DNA of 9,321 bases. It comes from IOR16 sp034927775. Lineage in GTDB: Bacteria > Bacillota > Clostridia > Peptostreptococcales > Anaerovoracaceae. The notes beneath the pieces were generated by a model. The model saw only the letters and a program-made list of their open reading frames with translations. It made no database searches and was not told the origin of the DNA. Where the stretch lies: contig JAYFPL010000190.1 in assembly GCA_034927775.1 (NCBI GenBank), positions 1-9,321 of the forward strand, in the 5' to 3' direction. Position numbers and translations under genes: made by a program. Within the stretch, counting starts at the first letter, position 1. Each line of letters starts with the position of its first letter. This document shows, one piece after another, positions 1 to 6,778 of this stretch.

Positions 1-329
1 TAAGTCCACATCAAATCCTGATAGATATCCGGAATACCCACAAGCTTTTCTCTGGTATCCATTAGCCCATCTTCGCCTGAAAATACACGTAAAATATTTA
101 GAATTGTTGTAATCACTGCATCTAGTCCGTTTACTCCAAATGTGATATTTCTATCTATAAAAATAAGAAAAAAGCCTGTTGCAACACCAACTAATAAACC
201 GTGTAGTGGAGCAATCACCATTCTTTTTCTCATTTGTTTACTGCTGCATACTCCAATTAGAAACCATAACACACCGATAGCAGTTGCTATAATCGACCCA
301 ATTATACAAAACCACATACGACCATCCAT
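1..329 (-). CDS. Partial membrane protein of unknown function (C-terminal end beyond window)
   Basis: An open frame starts with ATG at 329-327 and stays open for 109 codons to the window edge. The last two bases are TA, so a stop could follow at once or the protein could continue. A good GGAGG lies 8 nt upstream of this ATG; another ATG 4 nt further upstream is in a different frame that soon stops. Two hydrophobic segments are visible, about residues 6-28 and 38-60. They are joined by a basic stretch (SSKQMRKR), so by the positive-inside rule this loop probably faces the cytoplasm. After the second helix the chain becomes more polar and contains a DGLMDTREKL segment. I do not recognise the family. 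The gene has a promoter of its own at 441-469 with inverted repeats, and it is separated from the gene upstream by a terminator. The coding call is moderately sure; the function is unknown. Confidence 0.68.
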   Translation of the reverse strand, partial: MDGRMWFCIIGSIIATAIGVLWFLIGVCSSKQMRKRMVIAPLHGLLVGVATGFFLIFIDRNITFGVNGLDAVITTILNILRVFSGEDGLMDTREKLVGIPDIYQDLMWT

Positions 330-423
330 ACATTATTCCTCCGCAATCATTACACTTATAAGTTTTTATTAATCTATTTCGTCAAATCCAAACTCAATTT
401 AACTCATACCAAAATATAACATC

Positions 424-441
424 TACTTTCACGTGTAAGTA
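424..441. promoter_or_regulatory. 18-bp near-perfect palindrome over the predicted transcription start (candidate operator)
   Basis: The sequence reads TACTT-T-CACGTG-T-AAGTA. Both five-base arms and the central CACGTG are self-complementary, and only the 429/436 pair mismatches. It abuts the -10 element at 441-446 and is centred at about the expected +1 of the promoter for the gene at 1-329. A palindrome in this place is typical of a repressor operator. No regulator gene is visible in the window, so the ligand protein is unknown. Confidence 0.5.
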
Positions 442-469
442 TGTTATCGCACTATTCCCCTAGTGTCAA
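441..469 (-). promoter_or_regulatory. Sigma-A-type promoter for the membrane protein gene
   Basis: On the minus strand there is a perfect -35 box TTGACA (464-469), a 17-bp spacer, and a -10 box TAACAT (441-446) that matches the consensus at four of six positions. It lies just downstream of the T-tract of the terminator at 477-515, as expected for a new transcription unit. The predicted leader before the ATG at 329 is about 100 nt. The spacer contains an inverted repeat, CACTA (450-454) and TAGTG (461-465), which runs into the -35 box. Confidence 0.62.
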
Positions 470-472
470 TAT

Positions 473-515
473 AAAAAAACAAAGGGTTAAGAATATTCTT
501 CCTAACCCTTTGTTT
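473..515 (-). terminator. Rho-independent terminator after the DGC protein gene
   Basis: A 13-bp perfect stem (477-489 with 503-515, core CAAAGGGTTA/TAACCCTTTG) is extended by three further pairs around a five-base loop. On the minus strand it is followed directly by a run of seven T. No matching T-run lies on the other side, so it works for leftward transcription. It closes the transcript of the gene ending at 631, and probably any read-through from ftsY and the acetyltransferase gene. Confidence 0.88.
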
Positions 516-548
516 ATAAAAACTCATTATACTCTCAATTGACAATTA

Positions 549-572
549 AGGGCAGTCCTTTCGAACTGCCCT
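549..572 (-). other. GC-rich stem-loop in the 3' untranslated region
   Basis: An 8-bp perfect inverted repeat, AGGGCAGT (549-556) and ACTGCCCT (565-572), has an 8-base loop. Neither side has a convincing T-run, so it is not a good terminator. It lies between the stop codon at 631 and the strong terminator at 477-515, so it should be part of the leftward transcript, where it could protect the 3' end or assist termination. A weaker AT-only repeat, 595-603 with 625-633, overlaps the stop codon. The rest of the 330-630 gap holds only these structures and the promoter region at 424-469. Confidence 0.5.
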
Positions 573-630
573 ATTTGAAAATAGAAAGCTAATTTAATAA
601 ACTTTTTTACTGTCTATAAGTTTCAGTTTA

Positions 631-996
631 TTATCGAATTACCTTATTGACTATACTTTGAACTGTTTCAAATTCTTCCTTGGTATAATTCGTATCATTC
701 TTGCGTTCAATTCCTAAATCAGTAATTACAAAATAATGATCTGGAACAATTCCAGCTTCTTTAAATGCATCCATTCCGCAAGCTCTCTGACAGCCATCAA
801 TCAGAATCCATTCTTTTGCATTCTTAGCTTCTTCTTTTACCATCTTAGAATCCTGTTCCAATTCATCTGTTAATTTAACAAAACGAACACCATCTTTTTC
901 CCCTATCTTTTCAGCCAACTCAGATGCTAATAATGAAACATTGGAATCTCCGGGACAGGCAGAAATACAAATTTTCTTATCCAAAATTTTGCTCAT
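631..996 (-). CDS. DGC-domain putative zinc-binding protein
   Basis: This 121-residue soluble protein has four cysteines in two pairs: C10 and C14 near the N-terminus (ICISACPG), and C69 and C73 in the segment IDGCQRACG. The Asp-Gly-Cys triplet at 67-69 names the DGC family, a group of small bacterial proteins thought to bind a metal through these cysteines. Their function has not been established as far as I know. The predicted order is a short beta strand, a helix, a strand ending in the DGC motif, then a helix, which would place all four cysteines at one site. The ATG at 996-994 has AGGAG 8 nt upstream, and the stop is TAA at 633-631. The gene follows the acetyltransferase gene by 63 bp with no clear promoter of its own, and ends at a strong terminator. 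The family call is fairly sure; metal identity and role are not. Confidence 0.82.
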   Translation of the reverse strand: MSKILDKKICISACPGDSNVSLLASELAEKIGEKDGVRFVKLTDELEQDSKMVKEEAKNAKEWILIDGCQRACGMDAFKEAGIVPDHYFVITDLGIERKNDTNYTKEEFETVQSIVNKVIR

Positions 997-1059
997 AACT
1001 CAAACTCCTAATATATATTCAGGCATGAAAATTAATGTACTCAAATTGATCATTCATAT

Positions 1060-1542
1060 TTAGTTTACACGCATTCCATTTTTCTTATCGGTTCCTACAA
1101 AAGCAAAACCGACGGAATGCCAGAACAATGCATCTTCTTCATTTGGATTCATCATTAAGCTTTCTTCCTTGCAATAATCATTAATTACGAATTCCATAAA
1201 GTGCTTTCCAATGCCGCCTCTGCGGTAACTTTGAGCAATGACAAAATCACCTACAAAGTATTTAGCATTGATCTCAATTCCATAAACTCTGGAAACACTC
1301 TTCTGGTACTCTTTATCATCCAAATTATGAAGAACTGCATAACCAACCGGAATTTCCGAATCATCATCTTTTTCTACCACCAATAATATGGTAGTATCAT
1401 CTGTTAAAGGCTGATAACGCAATGTATCAAATCCACTGGCACGCTTAATCATTGAACTTTTACGCATCTCCAGGTATTCAGCTTCATCTTTCTTTTCATA
1501 AATTTTTACATAAAAATTTCCGTCTACTTTTACTTCTTTCAT
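1060..1542 (-). CDS. GNAT family N-acetyltransferase
   Basis: This 160-residue protein has the layout of a Gcn5-related N-acetyltransferase, which transfers an acetyl group from acetyl-CoA to an amine. The key evidence is motif A at about 95-120: a beta strand (FVGDFVIAQSYR) followed by R107-R-G-G110-I-G112, matching the R/Q-x-x-G-x-G/A pyrophosphate-binding loop, then helix GKHFMEFVIN. Downstream, ALFWHSVGF at 138-146 fits the family's motif B region, where a helix leads into the strand of the substrate side. The first 60 residues are variable and give no hint of the substrate. The ATG at 1542-1540 has AGGAGG 6 nt upstream, close to ideal. The gene lies 69 bp after ftsY and has a likely promoter in that gap. 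The fold is well supported; the substrate is unknown. Confidence 0.85.
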   Translation of the reverse strand: MKEVKVDGNFYVKIYEKKDEAEYLEMRKSSMIKRASGFDTLRYQPLTDDTTILLVVEKDDDSEIPVGYAVLHNLDDKEYQKSVSRVYGIEINAKYFVGDFVIAQSYRRGGIGKHFMEFVINDYCKEESLMMNPNEEDALFWHSVGFAFVGTDKKNGMRVN

Positions 1543-1566
1543 TTTTTTCCTCCTATTTTACAGTAA

Positions 1567-1581
1567 ATACTATATTAGTAT
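1567..1581. promoter_or_regulatory. Perfect inverted repeat overlapping a -10 box (candidate operator)
   Basis: ATACTA (1567-1572) and TAGTAT (1576-1581) are perfect six-base arms around three bases. The left arm overlaps the -10 box at 1569-1574. A repressor bound here would block the promoter of the acetyltransferase gene. The arms are AT-rich, so chance is a real alternative. Confidence 0.35.
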
Positions 1582-1596
1582 CCTTTTATTTATCAA
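1569..1596 (-). promoter_or_regulatory. Candidate promoter for the acetyltransferase gene
   Basis: On the minus strand TTGATA (1591-1596, five of six matches to the -35 consensus) and TATAGT (1569-1574, five of six to the -10) are spaced 16 bp apart. The site lies in the 69-bp gap after ftsY, and the start codon at 1542 is about 27 bp downstream of the -10 box. No terminator separates ftsY from this site, so it may add to read-through from the upstream cluster. Confidence 0.55.
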
Positions 1597-1611
1597 CAAA
1601 TCCTTTCAGAT

Positions 1612-2508
1612 TTATGATTCAAACAAGCTTTCGGCAAATTCCTTAGGATCAAATTCCTTTAAATCCTCCATACCTTCACCGACTCCGATAAATTTAACCG
1701 GCATATTATACTCATCCGAAATAGTAATTACAATACCACCCTTCGCTGTACCATCAAGTTTCGTTAATACAATTCCTGTGATATCTGCAATTTGCCCAAA
1801 CTCTTTTGCCTGTGATACCGCATTTTTACCTGTTGCAGCATCTAAAACAAGTAAGGTTTCTCTATCTGCTTGTGGAAATTCTCTTTCAATTACTTTATAC
1901 ATCTTTTCTAATTCTGCCATTAAGTTTTTTTTCGTTTGAAGTCTTCCTGCTGTGTCACAAATTAAGACATCAATATTTTTTGCCTTTGCCGATTGAATGG
2001 CATCAAAAATAACTGCAGAAGGATCAGCACCCTCTTGGTGCTTAATGATATTAACTCCAAGACGGCCGCCCCAAACCTCAAGCTGCTCACTTGCTGCCGC
2101 ACGAAATGTATCAGCAGCAGCGATTAATACGGATTTCCCTTGCTTTTGAAATTTATATGTCATTTTCGCAATGGAAGTCGTTTTCCCTACACCATTGACT
2201 CCAATCATTAATAAAACCAAAGGTGTCTTGCTGGAGATTTTATGTGCTTCTTGTTTATCGATCAGATTTTCCACAATCTTCTTTATCTGTGCCTTTACAC
2301 CATCAGCATTACTAATTCTTAAGCTTTTAATATCGCTGCGAAGCTGCTCAATAATTTTATTTGTCGTCTCCATTCCAATATCGGAAGTAATCAATACTTC
2401 TTCCAAATCATCAAGCATTTCTTCGTCAATTTCCGGTCGCATGAATATAACATCTTCAATTTTCTCCTGCAATCGTCCGAAAAATGATTTTTTAATTCCA
2501 AATGCCAT
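1612..2508 (-). CDS. ftsY: Signal recognition particle receptor FtsY
   Basis: FtsY is the membrane-associated SRP receptor. It pairs with Ffh-bound ribosomes and, through GTP hydrolysis by both partners, hands nascent membrane proteins to SecYEG. The 298-residue protein is essentially the NG core, without the long acidic N-terminal domain of E. coli FtsY, as in many Gram-positive bacteria. The helical N domain spans about 1-90. The G domain shows GVNGVGKTT (103-111, P-loop), DTFRAAA (133-139, insertion-box region), DTAGR (185-189), TKLDGTAKGG (249-258, with the TKLD guanine-specificity motif) and the closing GVGEGMEDLKEF (275-286). The ATG at 2508-2506 has AAGGGAG 8 nt upstream, and the stop is TAA. 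It lies 28 bp after smc in the usual Firmicutes order and is very probably cotranscribed with it. No terminator follows it before the next gene. Confidence 0.97.
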   Translation of the reverse strand: MAFGIKKSFFGRLQEKIEDVIFMRPEIDEEMLDDLEEVLITSDIGMETTNKIIEQLRSDIKSLRISNADGVKAQIKKIVENLIDKQEAHKISSKTPLVLLMIGVNGVGKTTSIAKMTYKFQKQGKSVLIAAADTFRAAASEQLEVWGGRLGVNIIKHQEGADPSAVIFDAIQSAKAKNIDVLICDTAGRLQTKKNLMAELEKMYKVIEREFPQADRETLLVLDAATGKNAVSQAKEFGQIADITGIVLTKLDGTAKGGIVITISDEYNMPVKFIGVGEGMEDLKEFDPKEFAESLFES

Positions 2509-2536
2509 TACTTATTCTCCCTTAAATATATCCCAA

Positions 2537-5500
2537 CTATAACTCAAAACGGTCTCCAAGCCGTAAAGATATCACCTTTGATACTCCCTGTTCCGGCATA
2601 GTTACACCATATAATACATCTGCAAATTCCATTGTTGCTTTTTGGTGCGTTACCAATGCAAATTGAATTTCATGAAAGTTTCTTAAATAATTAGCAAAAC
2701 GATCAATGTTTGCTTCATCCAAAGCAGCTTCAACCTCATCTAAAATGCAAAAAGGCGTCGGCTTTGCCTTCAAAACGGCAAACATCAAAGCAATTGCAGT
2801 CATTGTTTTTTCACCACCCGACATGAGGTTGATGTTTTGGAGCTTTTTGCCCGGTGGCTGTGCAACAATTTCAATGCCACACTCCAAAGGCTTTGTCTCA
2901 TCCTCTAAACGGAGTTCAGCAGTACCGCCACCAAAAAGTTCCTGAAACGCCTTTTCAAAGTTAGCAACAATCTTATCAAAGCTTTCCTTAAAATTACTTC
3001 GAATGGTTTTATCCATATCCATTATAATTTGTTTTAATGCATTCATTGCTTCCAACAGATCAGAACGTTGCTCTGTTAAAAATTCATACCTTTCTTTCAC
3101 AGATTCATATTCTTTAATGGAACCAATATTTACTTCTCCAAGTGCCTTCATACGACTTTTAATGTCACGACTTTCCTTTAAAGCCGCATTCATAACAAAT
3201 TCCTTTTTAGAAAACTCCATCGCTTGAATATAGGATATCTCAAAATCTTCCCAAAGCTTATTTTTAAAAGAATCTACCTGTGTTTCATTTTTTGTTAACT
3301 TTAATTCCAAATCGTGTTTAGTTGTTTGTCCATGAAGTAGTAACTCTTCAATAGATCCCTTTTTCTTTTCTGTTTCTGCCAAGTAATGAACAATCAAGGA
3401 CTTTTCTTCTTGGATCTTTTTCAGGAGCTCCTCTAATTTATATTTCTCTTCTTCTTTCTCAGAAACAGCAGATTTTAAATCAGTTCCTCCTTGCTTTAAA
3501 AGCTTCTTCTGCTCCTCGATAGTTTGAATCGTTTCTTCTTTCACTCTTTTTTCTTGCATTAAATCTTCTAAGTATTCTTCAATTCTTTGATTCATCTGTA
3601 TAAAACTATTACATTCATTTTGTAAAGAGCCTACTTCTAAGCGGAGTTTCGTTATTTCTTCTTGGGATTCTTGAAGCACTTGTTGTTTATTTTTTAAATC
3701 TTCCGTTTGTTCTTCAACAAGACGTTCCAATGCTTCTTTTTCTTGTTCTGCAGTTTTTACTGTTTCACTTAATTCTTCTATCATTGATTGGGCAGATTTT
3801 TCTTCGTTTGCAATATGCTCCAGTTCTTTCTGCCATCGATTTTCACTATTTTCAACTTCACTAATCTGCAAAGAGACGTGCTTCAACTCATTCTCAGAGC
3901 GCATGCACACCAGCTCAGTCTCCCTATAAGCGGTTTCTTGTTCTTCCAGATTCTCTTTTAATTGCTTAATACGCCCATGTAATTCAGATAGTAATGCTTC
4001 ACCCTTCAATCGCTTTTGTTCCATTTGGAACAAAGCATCCTTCAGCTTTGTAATTTCTGCTTTTCGTTCTAAAAGGTTAGAAGTATTATTTCGATGGATG
4101 CCCCCTGTAATGGCACCACTGGCATTGATTACTTCACCTTCCAATGTGACAAAGCGAAATCCTCCTGAAATACTTTTTGATAATGCAACGGCATGTTTTA
4201 ATTCATCTACTATAATAACCCTTCCAAGAAGGTATTCCATAATCACTTTATACTTTGGATCAAATTCAATGCAATCAACCGCAAATCCTTTAAATCCTAT
4301 TTCACCCATCAATCGATTGTCTCTTACAATTTTCCCGATACTTATGCTGGAAAGTGGCAAAAAGGTTAATCGGCCGGCTTTATTTTTCTTTAAAGCAGCT
4401 ACTGCAGCCTGTGCACTTTTATCATCTTCGCAGACAATGTTTTGCATTGCTGCACCTAAAGCGGTTTCAATTGCTGTTTCAAATCCAAACGGTACCTGGA
4501 TTAAATCAGCAATGACACCATGTATTCCTGTGAGTTCTTTGGAACGCATAACAAAACGTACCCCATGATTATAACCATCGTACGATTGTTCCATTTCTTC
4601 CATCATTTTTTGACGAGTCATTGTTTGTCCAATGGAAATTCTTAAATCCTCCATTTGTTTTCTAACCGACTTTTCTTGTTCCAAATCTTGCTCGTATTGA
4701 TGCTTCGTTTCTCTCATTTCTTCTTGTATCTGCTTCAAACGAGCTGTTGCAGAATCATTTTCTTCCTGCACTTTCTCAAACGCCTGCTTCATACCACGAT
4801 TTGAAACACGTGAGGCTTCTTTTTCTAAATTTAATTGTTCTTTACGACTCTGCAATGTACCGAGTAAACTCAATAAACTTTTGGATTCCGCCTTTTTACT
4901 GCTCATTATAGAATGTAATTCATAAATGCGATTTTTTTGAGTTTCTGTGGATGATTGATAAGCAAGTACCTCTGAAGAAAGGGTTTCAAAAGACTGCGTT
5001 TTTTTATGTAACGTTTCTTTCTGTCGTAACCATTCTTCCGTTAATTCCTTATGCTTTTCATCGAATCCTTTCCAATTGTTCTTTTCTTTTTCTGCCTTTT
5101 TATCGAGTGCATCAATTTCTTCTTTTAAACGCTCGGCGTCTTTCTCCATTACCGATAATTTTTCTTCACTTAATTGACTCTGATTGACTAAAGAATTGAT
5201 TTCCTCGATTTTTTTCAAAAGCAAATCTCTCGTTTCCAATCCTTGAGAATCTAACTGTTCATTTCGAGCTCGATTTTCAGTGAGATCTGTTTCTACAACT
5301 TTTTTTTGCTCTTTATAATCTTCGATCTGACTGTTTAACTCTGATAAATCATCTTTCAGATATTCATTTTTTAATTCAATTGATTCAATGTTTTTTAATG
5401 TAATATTAATCTCAATTTCTTTATATTTATCACGCAGAACTAAATATTCAGAGGCTTTCTCGCTGTCCTCTTTAAGTCCGTCAATACGGCTTTCAATCTC

Positions 5501-6088
5501 TCCGACAATATCATTAACACGATCTAAATTGCTTTGTGAAGATTCCAGCTTACGCTCTGCTTCTGCTTTTTTACTGCGATACTTAACAATACCTGCGGCT
5601 TCTTCAAAAATTTCTCTGCGGCTTTCCGGTTTATTACTTACAATTTCAGAAATTTTACCTTGTCCAATGAGTGAATATCCATCCACTCCGATTCCGGTAT
5701 CCATAATGAGTTCTCGAATATCACGTAAACGACATGGATTATTATTGATGGAATATGCGCTTTCACCAGAGCGATACATTCTTCTTGTTATCGCAACCTC
5801 TGCGTAATCAATGGGCAAAACACCTGTACTATTATCAATTACAAGAGTCACCTCTGCCATCCCTCTGGATTTACGATTTGCAGTTCCAGCAAATATAACT
5901 TCTTCCATCTTACCGCCACGAAGCATTTTAGGACTTTGTTCACCCAGTACCCATCGAATGGCATCAGAAATATTACTCTTTCCGCTTCCATTTGGTCCTA
6001 CAATACATGTAATCCCTTCATGAAACTCGATGCTTACTGGGTCAGCAAAGGATTTAAAACCGTGTAGATCAATTCGTTTAAAATACAA
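2537..6088 (-). CDS. smc: Chromosome partition/condensin protein SMC (TTG start)
   Basis: SMC is the ATPase of the bacterial condensin complex with ScpA and ScpB; it extrudes and aligns DNA for chromosome segregation. The 1183 residues match the family's usual length. The N-terminal head has the P-loop GPNGSGKSN (31-39) and the Q-loop segment around Q143 (GYSLIGQGKISEIV). A coiled coil runs about 170-510, the hinge about 520-665 (ending with GAITGG at 658-663), and the return coil to about 1020. The C-terminal head has the signature MSGGEK (1089-1094) and Walker B FCILDEVEAALDEAN with D1117 and E1118. All ATPase motifs are intact. The start is TTG at 6088-6086, which gives the typical family opening YFKRIDLHGFKSFAD; the next in-frame Met is residue 54, after the P-loop, so no later start is possible. 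The gene begins 3 bp after rnc, and the stop is TAG. Confidence 0.97.
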   Translation of the reverse strand: MYFKRIDLHGFKSFADPVSIEFHEGITCIVGPNGSGKSNISDAIRWVLGEQSPKMLRGGKMEEVIFAGTANRKSRGMAEVTLVIDNSTGVLPIDYAEVAITRRMYRSGESAYSINNNPCRLRDIRELIMDTGIGVDGYSLIGQGKISEIVSNKPESRREIFEEAAGIVKYRSKKAEAERKLESSQSNLDRVNDIVGEIESRIDGLKEDSEKASEYLVLRDKYKEIEINITLKNIESIELKNEYLKDDLSELNSQIEDYKEQKKVVETDLTENRARNEQLDSQGLETRDLLLKKIEEINSLVNQSQLSEEKLSVMEKDAERLKEEIDALDKKAEKEKNNWKGFDEKHKELTEEWLRQKETLHKKTQSFETLSSEVLAYQSSTETQKNRIYELHSIMSSKKAESKSLLSLLGTLQSRKEQLNLEKEASRVSNRGMKQAFEKVQEENDSATARLKQIQEEMRETKHQYEQDLEQEKSVRKQMEDLRISIGQTMTRQKMMEEMEQSYDGYNHGVRFVMRSKELTGIHGVIADLIQVPFGFETAIETALGAAMQNIVCEDDKSAQAAVAALKKNKAGRLTFLPLSSISIGKIVRDNRLMGEIGFKGFAVDCIEFDPKYKVIMEYLLGRVIIVDELKHAVALSKSISGGFRFVTLEGEVINASGAITGGIHRNNTSNLLERKAEITKLKDALFQMEQKRLKGEALLSELHGRIKQLKENLEEQETAYRETELVCMRSENELKHVSLQISEVENSENRWQKELEHIANEEKSAQSMIEELSETVKTAEQEKEALERLVEEQTEDLKNKQQVLQESQEEITKLRLEVGSLQNECNSFIQMNQRIEEYLEDLMQEKRVKEETIQTIEEQKKLLKQGGTDLKSAVSEKEEEKYKLEELLKKIQEEKSLIVHYLAETEKKKGSIEELLLHGQTTKHDLELKLTKNETQVDSFKNKLWEDFEISYIQAMEFSKKEFVMNAALKESRDIKSRMKALGEVNIGSIKEYESVKERYEFLTEQRSDLLEAMNALKQIIMDMDKTIRSNFKESFDKIVANFEKAFQELFGGGTAELRLEDETKPLECGIEIVAQPPGKKLQNINLMSGGEKTMTAIALMFAVLKAKPTPFCILDEVEAALDEANIDRFANYLRNFHEIQFALVTHQKATMEFADVLYGVTMPEQGVSKVISLRLGDRFEL

Positions 6089-6091
6089 AAA

Positions 6092-6778
6092 TTACCACCC
6101 CATTTTTTCTATTGCCGCTTTTGCAGCATGCTGTTCCGCCTCTTTTTTGCTTCGTCCTTGACCATTCCCGATGATTTTTTTATTCGCAGTTAGTCGAACA
6201 TAAAAAGTTTTATCATGGTCTGGGCCTTCTTCTTTCTCAACTTCATAATGAATGGCAACTTCCCCATTTACCTGCAATCTTTCTTGAAGTTCTGTTTTAT
6301 AATCAGAATACAGCTTCCCAGCTAAAGCATCTTCTATCGTATCTTTAAGCACTCGTAAAATAAAATCGACGGATACATCCCATCCTCCATCAAGATAAAC
6401 AGCACCAATTACGGCTTCCATTGCATCTGCTAAAATGGATGTACGATTTCTGCCCCCACTATTTTCCTCACCTTTTCCTAAATATAAATGTGTACCTATC
6501 TCTAACCGAGTTGCACATTCCATTAACGATCGCTCACACACAACCAATGAACGTAACTTCGTTAATTGCCCTTCCTCCACATCACTTAAACGGTGATACA
6601 AATAGTCACTGATAACTGCATCCAAAATCGCATCACCTAGAAATTCAAGGCGCTCATTGTTGTCACTATAAGCCTGTTTGCTTTCATTGATGTAAGAACT
6701 ATGAGTCAATGCATTTTTTAAGATGGTCAGGTCTTTAAAGGTATATCCGATTATTTTTGAAAAATCAAATTCACTCAC
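6092..6778 (-). CDS. rnc: Ribonuclease III (GTG start)
   Basis: RNase III cuts double-stranded RNA with a two-base 3' overhang, as in rRNA precursor and mRNA processing, and acts as a homodimer with Mg2+. The 228-residue protein has the signature NERLEFLGDA at 41-50. Residues E42, E45, D49, D118 and E121 each sit four places after the E. coli active-site residues E38, E41, D45, D114 and E117, so the catalytic set is complete. A double-stranded RNA-binding domain fills about 159-225 (DYKTELQERLQ, then GRSKKEAEQHAAKAA). The start is GTG at 6778-6776. An in-frame stop lies three codons upstream, so no earlier start exists. GGAGG is 12 nt upstream, a rather long distance. The gene overlaps the end of plsX by 8 bp, which suggests translational coupling. 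The stop is TAA. Confidence 0.97.
   Translation of the reverse strand: MSEFDFSKIIGYTFKDLTILKNALTHSSYINESKQAYSDNNERLEFLGDAILDAVISDYLYHRLSDVEEGQLTKLRSLVVCERSLMECATRLEIGTHLYLGKGEENSGGRNRTSILADAMEAVIGAVYLDGGWDVSVDFILRVLKDTIEDALAGKLYSDYKTELQERLQVNGEVAIHYEVEKEEGPDHDKTFYVRLTANKKIIGNGQGRSKKEAEQHAAKAAIEKMGW
6095..6101 (-). promoter_or_regulatory. Ribosome binding site of smc inside the last codons of rnc
   Basis: GGGGTGG on the minus strand (GGGGTG matches the GAGGTG part of the Shine-Dalgarno consensus at five of six positions) lies 6 nt before the TTG start of smc. It is formed by the Gly-Trp codons ending rnc, with the rnc TAA between it and the smc start. It is the main support for the TTG start and suggests that smc translation depends on ribosomes finishing rnc. 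Confidence 0.65.

Noticed and set aside
354..363. Ten-base palindrome ACTTATAAGT in the leader of the membrane protein gene
   Set aside because: It is short and AT-rich, with nothing around it to suggest a function, so it is likely chance.
142..372. Plus-strand open frame of 76 codons
   Set aside because: It is opposite the minus-strand membrane protein gene, which has a strong ribosome binding site and a promoter. The plus-strand frame shows neither and covers the other gene's leader.
526..531. Perfect TATAAT -10 box on the minus strand
   Set aside because: No -35 box or extended -10 TG lies upstream at a proper distance, and a transcript starting here would run straight into the terminator at 477-515.
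1806..2012. Plus-strand open frames opposite ftsY, smc, rnc and other genes, such as 1806-2012, 4098-4568 and 5388-5807
   Set aside because: They lie antisense to intact, well-recognised genes, have no family motifs, and arise from the reverse complement of coding sequence.
3200..5560. Long stretch rich in Glu, Lys and Gln codons that looks repetitive in composition
   Set aside because: This is the normal coiled-coil arm composition of SMC and not a DNA repeat.
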